Shown in pieces: positions 52,381 to 63,433 of a DNA stretch of 64,000 nucleotides. This DNA is from Dyella telluris (GTDB lineage: Bacteria; Pseudomonadota; Gammaproteobacteria; Xanthomonadales; Rhodanobacteraceae): positions 1,984,001-2,048,000 of the forward strand of contig NZ_CP060412.1 of assembly GCF_014297575.1 (NCBI RefSeq), read 5' to 3'. A model generated the notes under the pieces. It was not told where the DNA came from. It saw nothing but the letters and a program-made list of their open reading frames with translations, and did not search any database. A program made the translations under genes and the position numbers. Within the stretch, counting starts at the first letter, position 1. The number at the start of each line of letters is the position of its first letter.

Positions 52381-55300
52381 TCAGAAGTGCTTGGTAAAGC
52401 CCACCGAGAAGGCGTTGTCGTGCATGCCGGTGCCGAATGCGCCCTGGTAGCCCAGCGACACATCCCACGACAGACCCTGCTTGGCGGTGATGCTTGCGCC
52501 CACCGTGGTCAGGCCATGACCCAGCACATTCGCCGCCAGCGGGAACACCGTGCCGTCCGCTGCAGCAACGACGATGGTCGATGCCGTGTTGCGGGTGCTG
52601 TACTGGTAGCCCAGATCCAGCGAGGGCAGATAATCGATACCGCCTGCCTGGAACGCGCGCACGAAGGACACGCCCGCATACACGTTCAGGTGGTTCTCGC
52701 TGCTGTCCTTGCTCGACACGCCGTATTCCGAGGCAACGTTGCTGCTGCTCACCACGTTCTCGTTGAAGCCGTCCATGCGCTGGTTCTGATACATCACGCC
52801 CAGCTTCGGCGTGATCGTGGCGCCGGCAGTCTTCAACGGCCACGCCACCTGCACGGCCGCGTTGTAGGCCTGCGCATCCGGACGCGCGACCGCACCACCC
52901 ATGCCGGTCTGGCGGGTGAAGTCGTAGTGGCCCGTCCACGCATCGGCCACGCCCGACAGCACCAGCGGACCGGCGTTGGCGAAGCCGTACACGCCTGCAT
53001 GTGCACCCTGCACGTTGGCCTTGCCGCCCAACTCATCGGTCGCGTTCGTGCGCTGCACGCCTGCTTCGATACCCACGCTGGCGACATCGCCGGCGGCCAC
53101 GTCATAGCCCGCGTTGATGCCGAAGCCCGTCGAGTCCATGCGGTCGCTGCCCGGCAACGAGGTGTTGCCGCCCGTCACCGTGGCCCAGAGGCCGTGGCCT
53201 CCACGGCCGGCCGCCGTCAGCACGTCGGTCATGTTGCCCTGACCGTCACGCACGGCGAGGCGCTGCGCATTGGCAAACAGCGCGCCATCGTGCGGCGCGA
53301 TCACCACCGGCGTGACCGGCGTCGTCGGGGTCACGGGGTCCGTCGGGCTGGTCGGCGTCACCGGATCGGTCGGGGTAGCCGGGTCCGTTGGCGTGACCGG
53401 ATCGGTCGGCGTCACAGGATCCGTCGGGTTGGTGGGGTTCGTCGGCGTCGGGTTGGTGGGGTTCGTCGGCGTCTGGTTGCTGGCCAGCGACACCGTCACA
53501 TCCTTCGCGTTGTAGGCGACCGTCGAGGTCAGGTCGGTCGGCACGCTGCCCGAAGAGGTCGTGCTACCGAAGGTGCCCGCGATGGTGTTGGCTTCCAGCA
53601 CCTTGAAGCTGGTTGCGATGTACGTGCCCGGTGCGTAGATCAGCGACAGCGTGCCGGCCAGCGCCGCATTTCCGTTCACCATGAGCTCGGAAGCGCCATT
53701 GGGCGTCACGTCGATAGCGAGCGTGCCGTTCGCCGACTGGGCATAGTTGCCGTTGATGGTGAGAACGCCCACCGAGCCGCCCGGACGCACGGTCGCGGAG
53801 TTGATCAGGTTGCCCGTGATCGTGCCGTGGCCACGCAGCGTACCGGTGCCTTCCACCTGGGCGTCGCCGCTCCACACGGCATCACCGTGATCGATGTCGC
53901 CGATCTCCACCGTACCGTTGGAAACACGCGCCAGGCCCGTCGCGGTGTTGGCCGCGTTGAGGATGGTCATGCCGGCTCCGGTCTGCTGGAAGCCACCGTT
54001 ACCACTGATCACGTTGCCGCTGGTGATGGTGTCGGCCTGGTCGAAGTGAACCGCACCATTGTTGGTGATGCTGCTCGACGCCATGCTGGCCGACGAGGTG
54101 ATGATCAGCGAACCACCATTGACGATGGTCGCACCGGTGTAAGTGTTGTGGCCGGTCAGCGTCTCGGTACCTGCATTGAGGATCAGGCCACCGGTGCCGG
54201 TGATCGAACCGGAGAACGTGTCATGCGCGTTGGTGAGCGTCAGGTTCGACGAACCAAGCACCACGGTACCCGCGCCACCCAGGCTCTGGATGATGGCGTT
54301 GCCGATGGGTCGGGCCGCGGCAATGATCAGGCCACCGGAGGACACGTCGAACGTGGCGCCGGCCGCGACAGTCACGCCGCTGGAGGACTGGATCGCGGTG
54401 CCCGTCCACAGGAACAGGGTGCCGGCGTTGATGTTGGTGGCGCCCGTGTAGGCGTTCACGTTGCCAAGGGAGAGCGTGCCATCACCGACCTTGGTCAGGG
54501 AACCGGCGCCGCTGATGATGCCCGAGAGGCTCAGGCTGTGGCCGTTGGTGTCGAAGGTGCCGCCACCACTGCCCAGCGTCACGCTGCGCCACATGCCACC
54601 GTCGGTCGTCCAGCGCAGCGTGCCGCCGCTGATGGTCGTCGTCGAATTGACGTCACCGAGGTTCTGGTTGGCCGACGCTTCCACCACGCCATTGGTGATG
54701 TAAAGGCCGGAGAACGTGTTCGTGCCGCCCAGCACCAGGGTGCCGGCGCCCGTCTTGTACAACGTGCCGCCAAAGACGGCACCGTTGAGGGTCAGGCTGG
54801 TATTGGCATCCTGCAGGAACGTGGCACCGGATCCACCGACCAGCACGTCTCGCGACAGCGTGATGTTGCCGGTGGTGCGCAATGCGGCGAGGTTCGACAG
54901 CATGAAACTGTCGTCACCCAAGCTGGCCGCGGAGGACACAGCCACCACGCCTTGCGAGATCACCAGGCCATGGAAGGTGTTGGCACCATTGAGCGCCAGC
55001 GTACCGAGACCGTTCTTCACCAGCTGACCGCCCGAGACGACGCCGTTCAGCGTGGTCTGTGTGCCTGCCTGCGTGTCGAATGTGCCGTTGTTGCTGGTGA
55101 TGACCACGGCGCGGCCGGTCGTTACATCGGAGGTCGTCGCGAGCGTGCCGCCATCGAGCGTCAGCGTGCCCGCGTCGTCACCGAGGGCGCCGCTTTCGTC
55201 GATCGTCAGGATGCCGTTCTGCACGGTCCACGGCGTGACCGCCGTCGTGCTGCCGGTCAATTCCCAGTTCGCGCTCTTGACTGCGAAGTGATCGAAACCC

Positions 55301-57033
55301 AGGTACTGGGTGCCGATCAACGACGCGTCGAAGGTGCCGTTACCGGTGAGCTGACCCGAACCGTTCAGGCCCTGGCTGAGCGAGAGCGTGTCACCGCCGT
55401 CGCTGACGACGTTGCCCTCGATGTTCGATCCGTTCCAGATCTGCAGTTCGTTGCCACCGCCGTGCAGAAGGATGGCCGCTGCCTGCGCACCCAGCCAGAG
55501 ATCACCGATGCCACCCGAGATCCAACCATCGTTATAGATGGTCGTGTTGCCGCTGGACACGATGGCCGCACCACCGGTGCCGCCCGCAGCCTCTACACCC
55601 TGCGCGCTCATGCCGGCCGCGCCACCCAATCCACCGGCGATCGTGCCGTGGTTGGTGATCGTGCCACCACCGATCGCGATACCCGCGCCACCGTCGCCAC
55701 CCGTACCGCCCAGCGCAGCAGAGAGGGAATTCAGTGCACCGCCGTGGCCATCCCCACCGGTGCCGCCCGTGCCGCCCTCGATGGTGGACGAGTTGATGAT
55801 GTTGTTATTGCCGACGCTGAGGAGGCCAATGCCGCCGAGACCACCCGTGCCGCCATTACCACCCTGCGTGCCAGCGCCGCCGGCGCCGCCCCTGCTGCCG
55901 GCGATGGTGCCGGTGTTGACCACGTTAGCGTTCAGCGCAATGACGCCAGTACCACCGGCGCCACCTTGACCGCCCGCGCCGCCCAAGTCCGACACCTCGT
56001 CCGTCGTGTAGCCGCCGCCGGCGCCACCCGCGCCGCCGGCGCCGCCAAAAATGAGCCCGTTGTTGGTGATCGTCACAGTCGAGACGCCGCTGGTCGGCGC
56101 CACGCCCGCTAGCACGAAGGCCACGCCACCGTCGCCACCGGTTGCCCCATTCTGCCCGTGAATGGTCGAGTCGCCGCCCGCACCACCGATTCCGCCTGAG
56201 CCACCGTCCAGCTGCGCGCCGTCGAGGATGAGCGTGTCGGTCTGGTCGACGTAGACGGCGTAGCCGCCGGTACCACCCTGGCCACCCTGAGCGCCGATGC
56301 TCACATTGCTGTTGCCGCCCTGGCCGCCGTTGCCGCCGTTGCCGCCAAAGAACCAGCTCGCGTTGAGTTGGATGCCCGTTTGGGCTGCCTCGTACGTGAA
56401 GTACGCGCCATTACCGCCACCACCGCCACCGCCGCCGCCACCGCCCACCGACGCAACGCCAGCACCGACAGTACCGCCTGCGCCACCATCGCCGCCGTTG
56501 CCACCCTGACCACCGACGGTACCGGCCGTCACGGCGAAGATGCCTGAACCCAAACCGGGAAGGATCCAAGTGTTACCCGTACCACCACCGCCACCACCGC
56601 CCGCGGCCAGGTTGGGATCAATCACGCTGGCACCGGCGCTGCCGGTAGCGCCGTTATCGTTCCCGTAGGAACCATCAGCGCCCGCGCTACCACCCGCGGA
56701 ACCCGTCGAGCCGGCATCACCATTGGTGCCCGGTTCGTTCCCGTTGGCACCGACGCCACCGGCGCCGCCGACCAGGGCGTCATAGACTGCGCCAGCGCCA
56801 CCAGCACCACCAGCAGCGGTGGGAACCGGTAGGGCGTAAGCCGAGGGTGCGAGCGCGACGCCAATGCACATGGCGACGGCCACGGCCAGCGGTGCGCGCG
56901 CGACAACAGACGAGGAGGTGGCTGCGCCGGACGAAGCGGAACCCGCCCCGCCATGAGCGGCCTTCGCGTGCTCCGAGGCAACCTGCATGTGATTGGTCGA
57001 GCGGTTCCAGACAAGACGATAGATACGGTTCAA
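52381..57033 (-). CDS. giant glycine-rich autotransporter (type Va) with ESPR signal
   Basis: A 1550-residue autotransporter. It starts at a TTG at 57033, after an AGGGGGG ribosome site, giving the ESPR motif (MNRIYRLVWNRSTNHM) and then a second hydrophobic signal (LAVAVAMCIGVALAPSAYA). Residues ~70-500 are glycine-rich (GGAGG, GGNGG), resembling PE-PGRS-like passengers. Residues ~540-1150 hold autotransporter-associated beta-strand repeats (GTLVLGGTNTFSG-type). A Pro-Thr linker (~1180-1250, PTNPTDPVTPT) leads to a C-terminal beta-barrel of ~290 residues ending AFSVGFTKHF. It would be an outer-membrane or secreted adhesin. An upstream ATG at 57099 is an alternative start. Confidence 0.92.
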   Translation of the reverse strand: MNRIYRLVWNRSTNHMQVASEHAKAAHGGAGSASSGAATSSSVVARAPLAVAVAMCIGVALAPSAYALPVPTAAGGAGGAGAVYDALVGGAGGVGANGNEPGTNGDAGSTGSAGGSAGADGSYGNDNGATGSAGASVIDPNLAAGGGGGGGTGNTWILPGLGSGIFAVTAGTVGGQGGNGGDGGAGGTVGAGVASVGGGGGGGGGGGNGAYFTYEAAQTGIQLNASWFFGGNGGNGGQGGNSNVSIGAQGGQGGTGGYAVYVDQTDTLILDGAQLDGGSGGIGGAGGDSTIHGQNGATGGDGGVAFVLAGVAPTSGVSTVTITNNGLIFGGAGGAGGAGGGYTTDEVSDLGGAGGQGGAGGTGVIALNANVVNTGTIAGSRGGAGGAGTQGGNGGTGGLGGIGLLSVGNNNIINSSTIEGGTGGTGGDGHGGALNSLSAALGGTGGDGGAGIAIGGGTITNHGTIAGGLGGAAGMSAQGVEAAGGTGGAAIVSSGNTTIYNDGWISGGIGDLWLGAQAAAILLHGGGNELQIWNGSNIEGNVVSDGGDTLSLSQGLNGSGQLTGNGTFDASLIGTQYLGFDHFAVKSANWELTGSTTAVTPWTVQNGILTIDESGALGDDAGTLTLDGGTLATTSDVTTGRAVVITSNNGTFDTQAGTQTTLNGVVSGGQLVKNGLGTLALNGANTFHGLVISQGVVAVSSAASLGDDSFMLSNLAALRTTGNITLSRDVLVGGSGATFLQDANTSLTLNGAVFGGTLYKTGAGTLVLGGTNTFSGLYITNGVVEASANQNLGDVNSTTTISGGTLRWTTDGGMWRSVTLGSGGGTFDTNGHSLSLSGIISGAGSLTKVGDGTLSLGNVNAYTGATNINAGTLFLWTGTAIQSSSGVTVAAGATFDVSSGGLIIAAARPIGNAIIQSLGGAGTVVLGSSNLTLTNAHDTFSGSITGTGGLILNAGTETLTGHNTYTGATIVNGGSLIITSSASMASSSITNNGAVHFDQADTITSGNVISGNGGFQQTGAGMTILNAANTATGLARVSNGTVEIGDIDHGDAVWSGDAQVEGTGTLRGHGTITGNLINSATVRPGGSVGVLTINGNYAQSANGTLAIDVTPNGASELMVNGNAALAGTLSLIYAPGTYIATSFKVLEANTIAGTFGSTTSSGSVPTDLTSTVAYNAKDVTVSLASNQTPTNPTNPTPTNPTNPTDPVTPTDPVTPTDPATPTDPVTPTSPTDPVTPTTPVTPVVIAPHDGALFANAQRLAVRDGQGNMTDVLTAAGRGGHGLWATVTGGNTSLPGSDRMDSTGFGINAGYDVAAGDVASVGIEAGVQRTNATDELGGKANVQGAHAGVYGFANAGPLVLSGVADAWTGHYDFTRQTGMGGAVARPDAQAYNAAVQVAWPLKTAGATITPKLGVMYQNQRMDGFNENVVSSSNVASEYGVSSKDSSENHLNVYAGVSFVRAFQAGGIDYLPSLDLGYQYSTRNTASTIVVAAADGTVFPLAANVLGHGLTTVGASITAKQGLSWDVSLGYQGAFGTGMHDNAFSVGFTKHF

Positions 57034-57656
57034 GCAGCCCCCCTGGGCATAGCGATGGTAGTTAGAGCGTGGCCGTGGTCGCAGCAACTTGCGCGCCATA
57101 GGTGAACGGCGCTTGCGCGAACCTGAAAATATCGGCCGAATCGCAAGAAGCTGAAGGGCTCTTCTCCCTGGACGTGTGCTGGGTACATCCAGACGACGGG
57201 TGCCCGGCGACGAGGGGTGCGGAGCAAGGAAAAGGTCGGCCCATGGACACGCGACCCACCGGTGCCATGGCCTGTCGCGATGCGCGGGTCATGGCGGATC
57301 GCCGGCAGCTTGGTCAGGGAGCGTGCTCATGGCGGAGGGCCCCCTTCAAGGGACGAACACGGACTCACCGCGCCGCGATGCACGCCTAGGGCAACGCCTG
57401 GATCGTTTCCCGCGGATAGAAAGTGGCCGCCGTCGGACGGACGTCCATACGACACCGCGCCACTAAGTGCCCTGCAGCGGCAGAATCATCCATTCCTTTC
57501 ATGGGACGGCCAGGCAACCCACCATCAAGCCAGCGGCAGCCTGACCCGGAAGCGCACACCTGCAAAGGCATGAATCGACATGGCGCGCGGATGTCATGCC
57601 CTCGCGCGGATGTCACCGGAATGCCGCTCGATCGTTGAGGATTTGCGGCCGTCGAA
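57034..57656. other. intergenic region upstream of the autotransporter
   Basis: About 620 bp without a convincing gene. It should hold the autotransporter promoter. Short open frames on both strands lack ribosome sites and family features. Confidence 0.6.
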
Positions 57657-58196
57657 TCAGGAAGCCGGCGGCTTCGTGTAGGTCGGATCCAGATGCTTGA
57701 GAAAGTCGCGTACCTGCGCATCGAGATACGGATTGGCGGCACCCTGGTCACGATCCACCATGGTTTCCTTGTGCCAGTTCATGGTCTTGAGCAGCTTGCC
57801 GCTGGCGACGTCGAACACGCGGACGGTTGCCGCGTAGCTCACCACCGGAGCACCGGTGGACGCGCTTTCCAGCGAGTTGCTTACCGAGCCCATCTCCGGA
57901 GCGTAGCGCACGGTAACGCGATAGGGCTGGTCGGTCGCTGGCTCTGCCGGGAAGCGCGCTGCTTCATCCGGCGTCAGGTCATGCACGGTGAGTTGCCGCT
58001 CATCAGCCCAGTCGCCGAGCTTCCGCTCGATGATCTCGCAGTTCACCGTCTTGCTGACGCAGGCGAGGTAGAAGGAAAAACGCGGGCTGCCGTTGTCGGC
58101 AAACAGTTGTACGCCGCATCCGGCATGTACGGGTGCACTCATTCCCTGCAGTGCCAGCACACTCAAGATGCCAAAGACCATTGCCCGACAACGCAT
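57657..58196 (-). CDS. secreted hypothetical protein
   Basis: A 179-residue protein with the signal peptide MRCRAMVFGILSVLALQGMSAPVHAG. The mature part carries conserved-looking cysteines (CGVQLFA, YLACVSKTVNCEIIE). A short C-terminal region mentions DVASGKLLKTMNWHKET and ends DPTYTKPPAS. No family is recognised; it is probably periplasmic or outer-membrane associated. It stands between the autotransporter and glmU and has its own ribosome site. Confidence 0.65.
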   Translation of the reverse strand: MRCRAMVFGILSVLALQGMSAPVHAGCGVQLFADNGSPRFSFYLACVSKTVNCEIIERKLGDWADERQLTVHDLTPDEAARFPAEPATDQPYRVTVRYAPEMGSVSNSLESASTGAPVVSYAATVRVFDVASGKLLKTMNWHKETMVDRDQGAANPYLDAQVRDFLKHLDPTYTKPPAS

Positions 58197-58256
58197 GCCT
58201 TGCTCCCTGTCCGTTGGGTTGCTGCACGGGCACCCTAGCGGATGCGCCGCGGGAAT

Positions 58257-59630
58257 TCACTTCTTCTTGGTGGGCCGGCGCCAGCCATTGAGGGTGACCT
58301 GGCGGGCACGCGCCAGCGTGAGCTCGCCGGCCGGCGCGTCCTTGCCGATCACCGAACCGGCGCCGATGGTGGCGTCCGCACCGATGGTCACCGGCGCCAC
58401 CAGCGAGCTGTTGGAGCCAATGAAGGCACGGTCGCCGATGGTGGTGAGGTGCTTGTTCGCGCCATCGTAGTTGCAGGTGATGGTGCCTGCGCCGATGTTC
58501 ACGCCGCTGCCGACCACGCTGTCGCCGAGATAGGTCAGGTGGTTGGCCTTGCTGCCCTCGCCGATCACGGCCTTCTTGGTTTCGACGAAGTTGCCGATAT
58601 GCACGCCGGCCGCCAGCTCCGTGCCCGGACGGAGGCGTGCAAACGGGCCGATGGTGCAGGGGCCGTGCGTCACCACGCCTTCCAGGTCGCAATGCGCCTG
58701 CACGACGGTGCCCGCGGCCAGCACCACGTCTTTCAGGCGCACGAAGGGCCCCACCTGCACGTCGTCGCCCAGCGTCACCGCACCCTCGATGATCACATCG
58801 ATATCGATCTCCACGTCCATGCCTGCGCTGACCTTGCCGCGCACATCAATGCGCAGCGGATCGGCGATGCGCACGCCTTCCAGCGCCAGCGCCTTCGCGG
58901 CGCGCGCGCGGTACTGCGCTTCGAGTTCGGCCAGCTGCCACGGGTTGTTGGCACCGGCCGCTTCGTATTCGTCGGCGCACTCCACGCAGGCAGCTGAGCG
59001 GTTTTCATCCGCCGCCATGGCGAAGATGTCGGTGAGGTAGTACTCACCCTGCACATTGTTGCGGCCGAGTTTGGACGTCCATCGCTTCAGCGCATCCGCT
59101 TCGGCAGCGACGATTCCGGTGTTGATCAGGTTGATGGCGCGCTGGCTGTCATCCGCGTCCTTTTCCTCCACCACGGCACGCACCAGGCCGTTGCCGTCGC
59201 GCATGACGCGGCCGTAGCCGAACGGATGGGCCACCCGCGTGGCGAGCAGGCTGACGGTGCCTTCAGCGCGCACCAGTTTCTGCAGTGTCTCGGGCCGCGT
59301 CAGCGGCACGTCGCCATAAAGCACCAGCACGGATGCGTCGTCCGGCACGTCGATCAGCGCCTCGCGCACAGCATGGCCCGTGCCCAGTCGCTGCGACTGC
59401 AGCACCCAGCGCAGGTCATCCTGTCCGTCGAAGGCGGCTCGCACCTGGTCGCCGCAATGGCCATATACCACGTGGATCGCCTGCGGCTGCAGCGCGCGCG
59501 CAGCGTCCAGCACATGGGCCAGCAACGGACGCCCGGCCAGCGGCATGAGCACCTTGGCCTTCTTCGACTTCATGCGCTTGCCTTCGCCGGCGGCGAGGAC
59601 GATGACGTGCAACGGGGCGTTCTTGAGCAT
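58257..59630 (-). CDS. glmU: bifunctional GlmU (GlcNAc-1-P uridyltransferase / GlcN-1-P acetyltransferase)
   Basis: A 457-residue enzyme. The uridyltransferase N-domain carries [20 protein letters not shown], the GTGHAV block and LYGDVPLT. The C-terminal left-handed helix has hexapeptide repeats ([47 protein letters not shown]) and the acetyl-CoA residues near [13 protein letters not shown]. It makes UDP-GlcNAc for peptidoglycan and LPS. Genes atpC-D-G-A lie upstream on the same strand, with the TonB-like gene between. Confidence 0.97.
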   Translation of the reverse strand: MLKNAPLHVIVLAAGEGKRMKSKKAKVLMPLAGRPLLAHVLDAARALQPQAIHVVYGHCGDQVRAAFDGQDDLRWVLQSQRLGTGHAVREALIDVPDDASVLVLYGDVPLTRPETLQKLVRAEGTVSLLATRVAHPFGYGRVMRDGNGLVRAVVEEKDADDSQRAINLINTGIVAAEADALKRWTSKLGRNNVQGEYYLTDIFAMAADENRSAACVECADEYEAAGANNPWQLAELEAQYRARAAKALALEGVRIADPLRIDVRGKVSAGMDVEIDIDVIIEGAVTLGDDVQVGPFVRLKDVVLAAGTVVQAHCDLEGVVTHGPCTIGPFARLRPGTELAAGVHIGNFVETKKAVIGEGSKANHLTYLGDSVVGSGVNIGAGTITCNYDGANKHLTTIGDRAFIGSNSSLVAPVTIGADATIGAGSVIGKDAPAGELTLARARQVTLNGWRRPTKKK

Positions 59631-59712
59631 GGGGCAGGCCTGTTTTAGTTAGCGGCGGAGGATAACAGCCGGAACCGAAACGCCCTGAGACCGGCAGAGG
59701 GTGGTGGGGTGG

Positions 59713-60276
59713 CTATCTCGTGACATGCGCCGACGCCGAGGCATCGGAGACCGGCTTGCCGTCCTTCCAGGCAAAACGAAATACATAGTCCACGCTGAAC
59801 GGACGCTCTTCCGCACTGACTTCGTGCTCGTTCCCGTCCGCATCCGAGGCCCACTGACTGACATGCAGGGGTGCGAAGACCCATCGCAGGGCCGCCTCGC
59901 GGACGGCATCGTCAAACAGGCGCGTGTCGGCATCGGCCTGTGTCTCGTCGGCGATGCGAACCTCGGTGACCTTGCCGGTTTCGTCGACGATCAGGCGCGC
60001 TTCGACCTCTCTGGGAGGGAGTCGCCGGTCGAGCAGTGGCGCAGGGTAACCCGGCGCGGGATTCTCGCGCGGGACGGCCCCGATCGCTACCTGCCCCAGG
60101 GCCAGCTGGTAGTGCTTGATATCGTCCCTGGCCACCGTGTGATAGCTGGTGTCGCCTTCGGTCGACGGCTTCGCCGGCCCGGCCGGCGTCGTGGCGCAGC
60201 CCGCCATGGCAAGGCATAAAGTGCCGGTACACGCCCAACGGGCCATCGGCCAACCACCACGGTACGTCACGTCCAT
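59713..60276 (-). CDS. TonB-C-like lipoprotein
   Basis: A 187-residue predicted lipoprotein. The signal ARWACTGTLCLAMAGC has the lipobox MAGC. A C-terminal TonB-like region includes REVEARLIVDETGKVTEVRIADE and LRWVFAPL. The ATG at 60276 follows a strong AAGGGGGCG ribosome site; a second ATG 11 codons in also fits the signal. It lies between atpC and glmU; its role is unknown, but TonB-C domains often bind periplasmic partners or receptors. Confidence 0.65.
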   Translation of the reverse strand: MDVTYRGGWPMARWACTGTLCLAMAGCATTPAGPAKPSTEGDTSYHTVARDDIKHYQLALGQVAIGAVPRENPAPGYPAPLLDRRLPPREVEARLIVDETGKVTEVRIADETQADADTRLFDDAVREAALRWVFAPLHVSQWASDADGNEHEVSAEERPFSVDYVFRFAWKDGKPVSDASASAHVTR

Positions 60277-60312
60277 GTCCACGCCCCCTTGTCGCCCGGA
60301 GGCAGCATAAAC

Positions 60313-60339
60313 AAAAACGCCGACCCAGGGGCCGGCGTT
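60313..60339 (-). terminator. terminator after atpC
   Basis: On the minus strand AACGCCG, a loop and CGGCGTT are followed by a T-run (AAAAA on the plus strand). It ends the ATP synthase operon before the TonB-like gene. Confidence 0.8.
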
Positions 60340-60367
60340 CTGCAGGGTGTTACCCGGACACGTTCGC

Positions 60368-60793
60368 TCAGTGCTTGAGCGTCTTGCGCAGGCGCTCCAG
60401 CGCCTGCAGCTGGGTGATGGCTTCGGCCAGCTTGGCCTGCGCCTCGGCGATCTCGACCGCATCGGTGCGGTTGGCCAGGGCGTCTTCGGCTTCCTGCTTG
60501 GCCCGCAGCGCGGCCGCTTCATCCAGCTCGGATGCGCGTGCGGCGGTATCGGCCAGCACAGTGACGACCTGCGGCTGCACTTCGAGGATGCCACCGGAGA
60601 CCCAGAACTGCTGACGCTCGCCATTGGCCAGCACCACGTCGACGTGGCCCGCCTTCAGGCGGGTGATCAGCGGGGCATGGCGGGGCGCAATGCCCAGTTC
60701 GCCCATCTCGCCGGTGGCGACGACCAGCTGTGCTTCGCCGGAGAAGATCTCGGCTTCGGCGCTGACGATGTCGACACGGAGGGTATGACTCAT
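60368..60793 (-). CDS. atpC: ATP synthase epsilon subunit
   Basis: A 141-residue epsilon subunit. The N-domain has [22 protein letters not shown] and the C-terminal two-helix part [19 protein letters not shown]. It sits in the F1 rotor and inhibits ATP hydrolysis. The operon order atpA-G-D-C reads leftward; this is the last gene. A 9-bp-stem hairpin precedes it. Confidence 0.95.
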   Translation of the reverse strand: MSHTLRVDIVSAEAEIFSGEAQLVVATGEMGELGIAPRHAPLITRLKAGHVDVVLANGERQQFWVSGGILEVQPQVVTVLADTAARASELDEAAALRAKQEAEDALANRTDAVEIAEAQAKLAEAITQLQALERLRKTLKH

Positions 60794-60845
60794 GACGGTA
60801 TTCCGGTGCGTTCGGTGAAAAGCAGACGATGCTGTGTGGAGCAGA

Positions 60846-60868
60846 CGAAGCGCGGGCTACGCGCTTCG
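60846..60868 (-). other. hairpin in the atpD-atpC spacer
   Basis: CGAAGCGCG and CGCGCTTCG pair around the loop GGCTA. There is no strong T-run, so it may affect mRNA processing or relative expression of atpC. Confidence 0.6.
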
Positions 60869-60886
60869 CCTTGAAGCTTCCACCGA

Positions 60887-62320
<1,434 letters not shown>

Positions 62321-62375
62321 TTAGTGTTTGGACTACTCGCGCCCTGTAACGGTCGCGTGGCTTTAGTGAATTGTT

Positions 62376-62391
62376 CGGCCATCAATGGCCG
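62376..62391. other. hairpin in the atpG-atpD spacer
   Basis: CGGCCAT and ATGGCCG pair around a two-base centre, and a short T-run follows on the plus strand only. The atp genes run on the minus strand, so a role in mRNA processing is more likely than termination. Confidence 0.5.
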
Positions 62392-62424
62392 CTTTTTGAC
62401 TCATGCGATCAGCGGCGATCGCAC

Positions 62425-63342
62425 TTATACCGCCGCGGCACCGCCGACGATTTCCGAAATTTCCTGGGTGATCGCCGCCTGACGCGCCTTGTTGTAGATC
62501 AGCGTGAGTTCGCCGATCACCTTGGTCGCGTTGTCCGACGCACTCTTCATCGCCACCATGCGCGCGGCATGTTCACTGGCGAGGTTTTCCAGCACGCCCT
62601 GGTAAACCACCGACTCGATGTAGCGCGACAGCACATGCTCGAGCACGCTCGCCGCATCCGGTTCGTAGATGTAATCCCAATCGTGCTTCTGTTCCAGCGT
62701 CACACCGGCCACCGGCGTCTTGCCCGAACCCGCTGCCTCGGCCAGCTCCTTCGCCACCAGCGGCAACGGCAGCAGCGCGTGCACTGCCGGCGTCTGCGTC
62801 ATGGTGTTGACGAAGTCGTTGTGGGCCAGGAACACGCGATCGAGGCGGCCGCCCATGTAGGAGTCCAGCGCAACCTTGAGCACGCCGATCAGGTCTTCCA
62901 GCTTCGGACGCTCGCCCAGCTGGCTGACCGTACCGACCAGGTTGATGCCCTTGATGCGACGGAAGAACTGGGTGGCCTTCTGGCCGATGGCCACCACGTC
63001 GACTTCCACGCCCTGTTCGTGCCATTCCCGGATGGCCGGCAGCAGGCGGCGGAACAGGTTGGCATTGAGGCCACCGCACAGGCCGCGATCCGTGGAGATG
63101 ATCACGTAGCCAACGCGCTTGACCGATTCGCGCTCCTGCAGGAACGGATGGTTGACGTCGGTATTGGCCTGGGCGATGTGTGCGATCACCTTGCGCATGG
63201 AGCGCGCATAGGGACGCGACGCCTTCATCAGATCCTGCGCCTTGCGGATCTTCGAGGCCGAGACCATTTCGAGCGCGCGCGTCACCTTGCGCATGTTCTG
63301 CGTGCTCTTGATCTTGGTTTTGATTTCGCGTCCGCTTGCCAC
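62425..63342 (-). CDS. atpG: ATP synthase gamma subunit
   Basis: A 305-residue gamma subunit. The family opening [33 protein letters not shown] and the ending [22 protein letters not shown] form the long central coiled coil; the Rossmann-like middle has [14 protein letters not shown]. It forms the rotor shaft. It is followed by atpD 125 bp downstream. Confidence 0.96.
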   Translation of the reverse strand: MASGREIKTKIKSTQNMRKVTRALEMVSASKIRKAQDLMKASRPYARSMRKVIAHIAQANTDVNHPFLQERESVKRVGYVIISTDRGLCGGLNANLFRRLLPAIREWHEQGVEVDVVAIGQKATQFFRRIKGINLVGTVSQLGERPKLEDLIGVLKVALDSYMGGRLDRVFLAHNDFVNTMTQTPAVHALLPLPLVAKELAEAAGSGKTPVAGVTLEQKHDWDYIYEPDAASVLEHVLSRYIESVVYQGVLENLASEHAARMVAMKSASDNATKVIGELTLIYNKARQAAITQEISEIVGGAAAV

Positions 63343-63433
63343 GTTTGCCTCAACCTGATGGGTTATTGCGATCCCGGCTTCCAGGGCCGGAGTGCTGTAC
63401 GGCCGTATGGACGGCCGTACACCCTGTTACTGC

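Noticed and set aside
52252..56112. 1286-codon frame on the plus strand
   Set aside because: Antisense to the repetitive autotransporter; repeats on one strand keep the other open.
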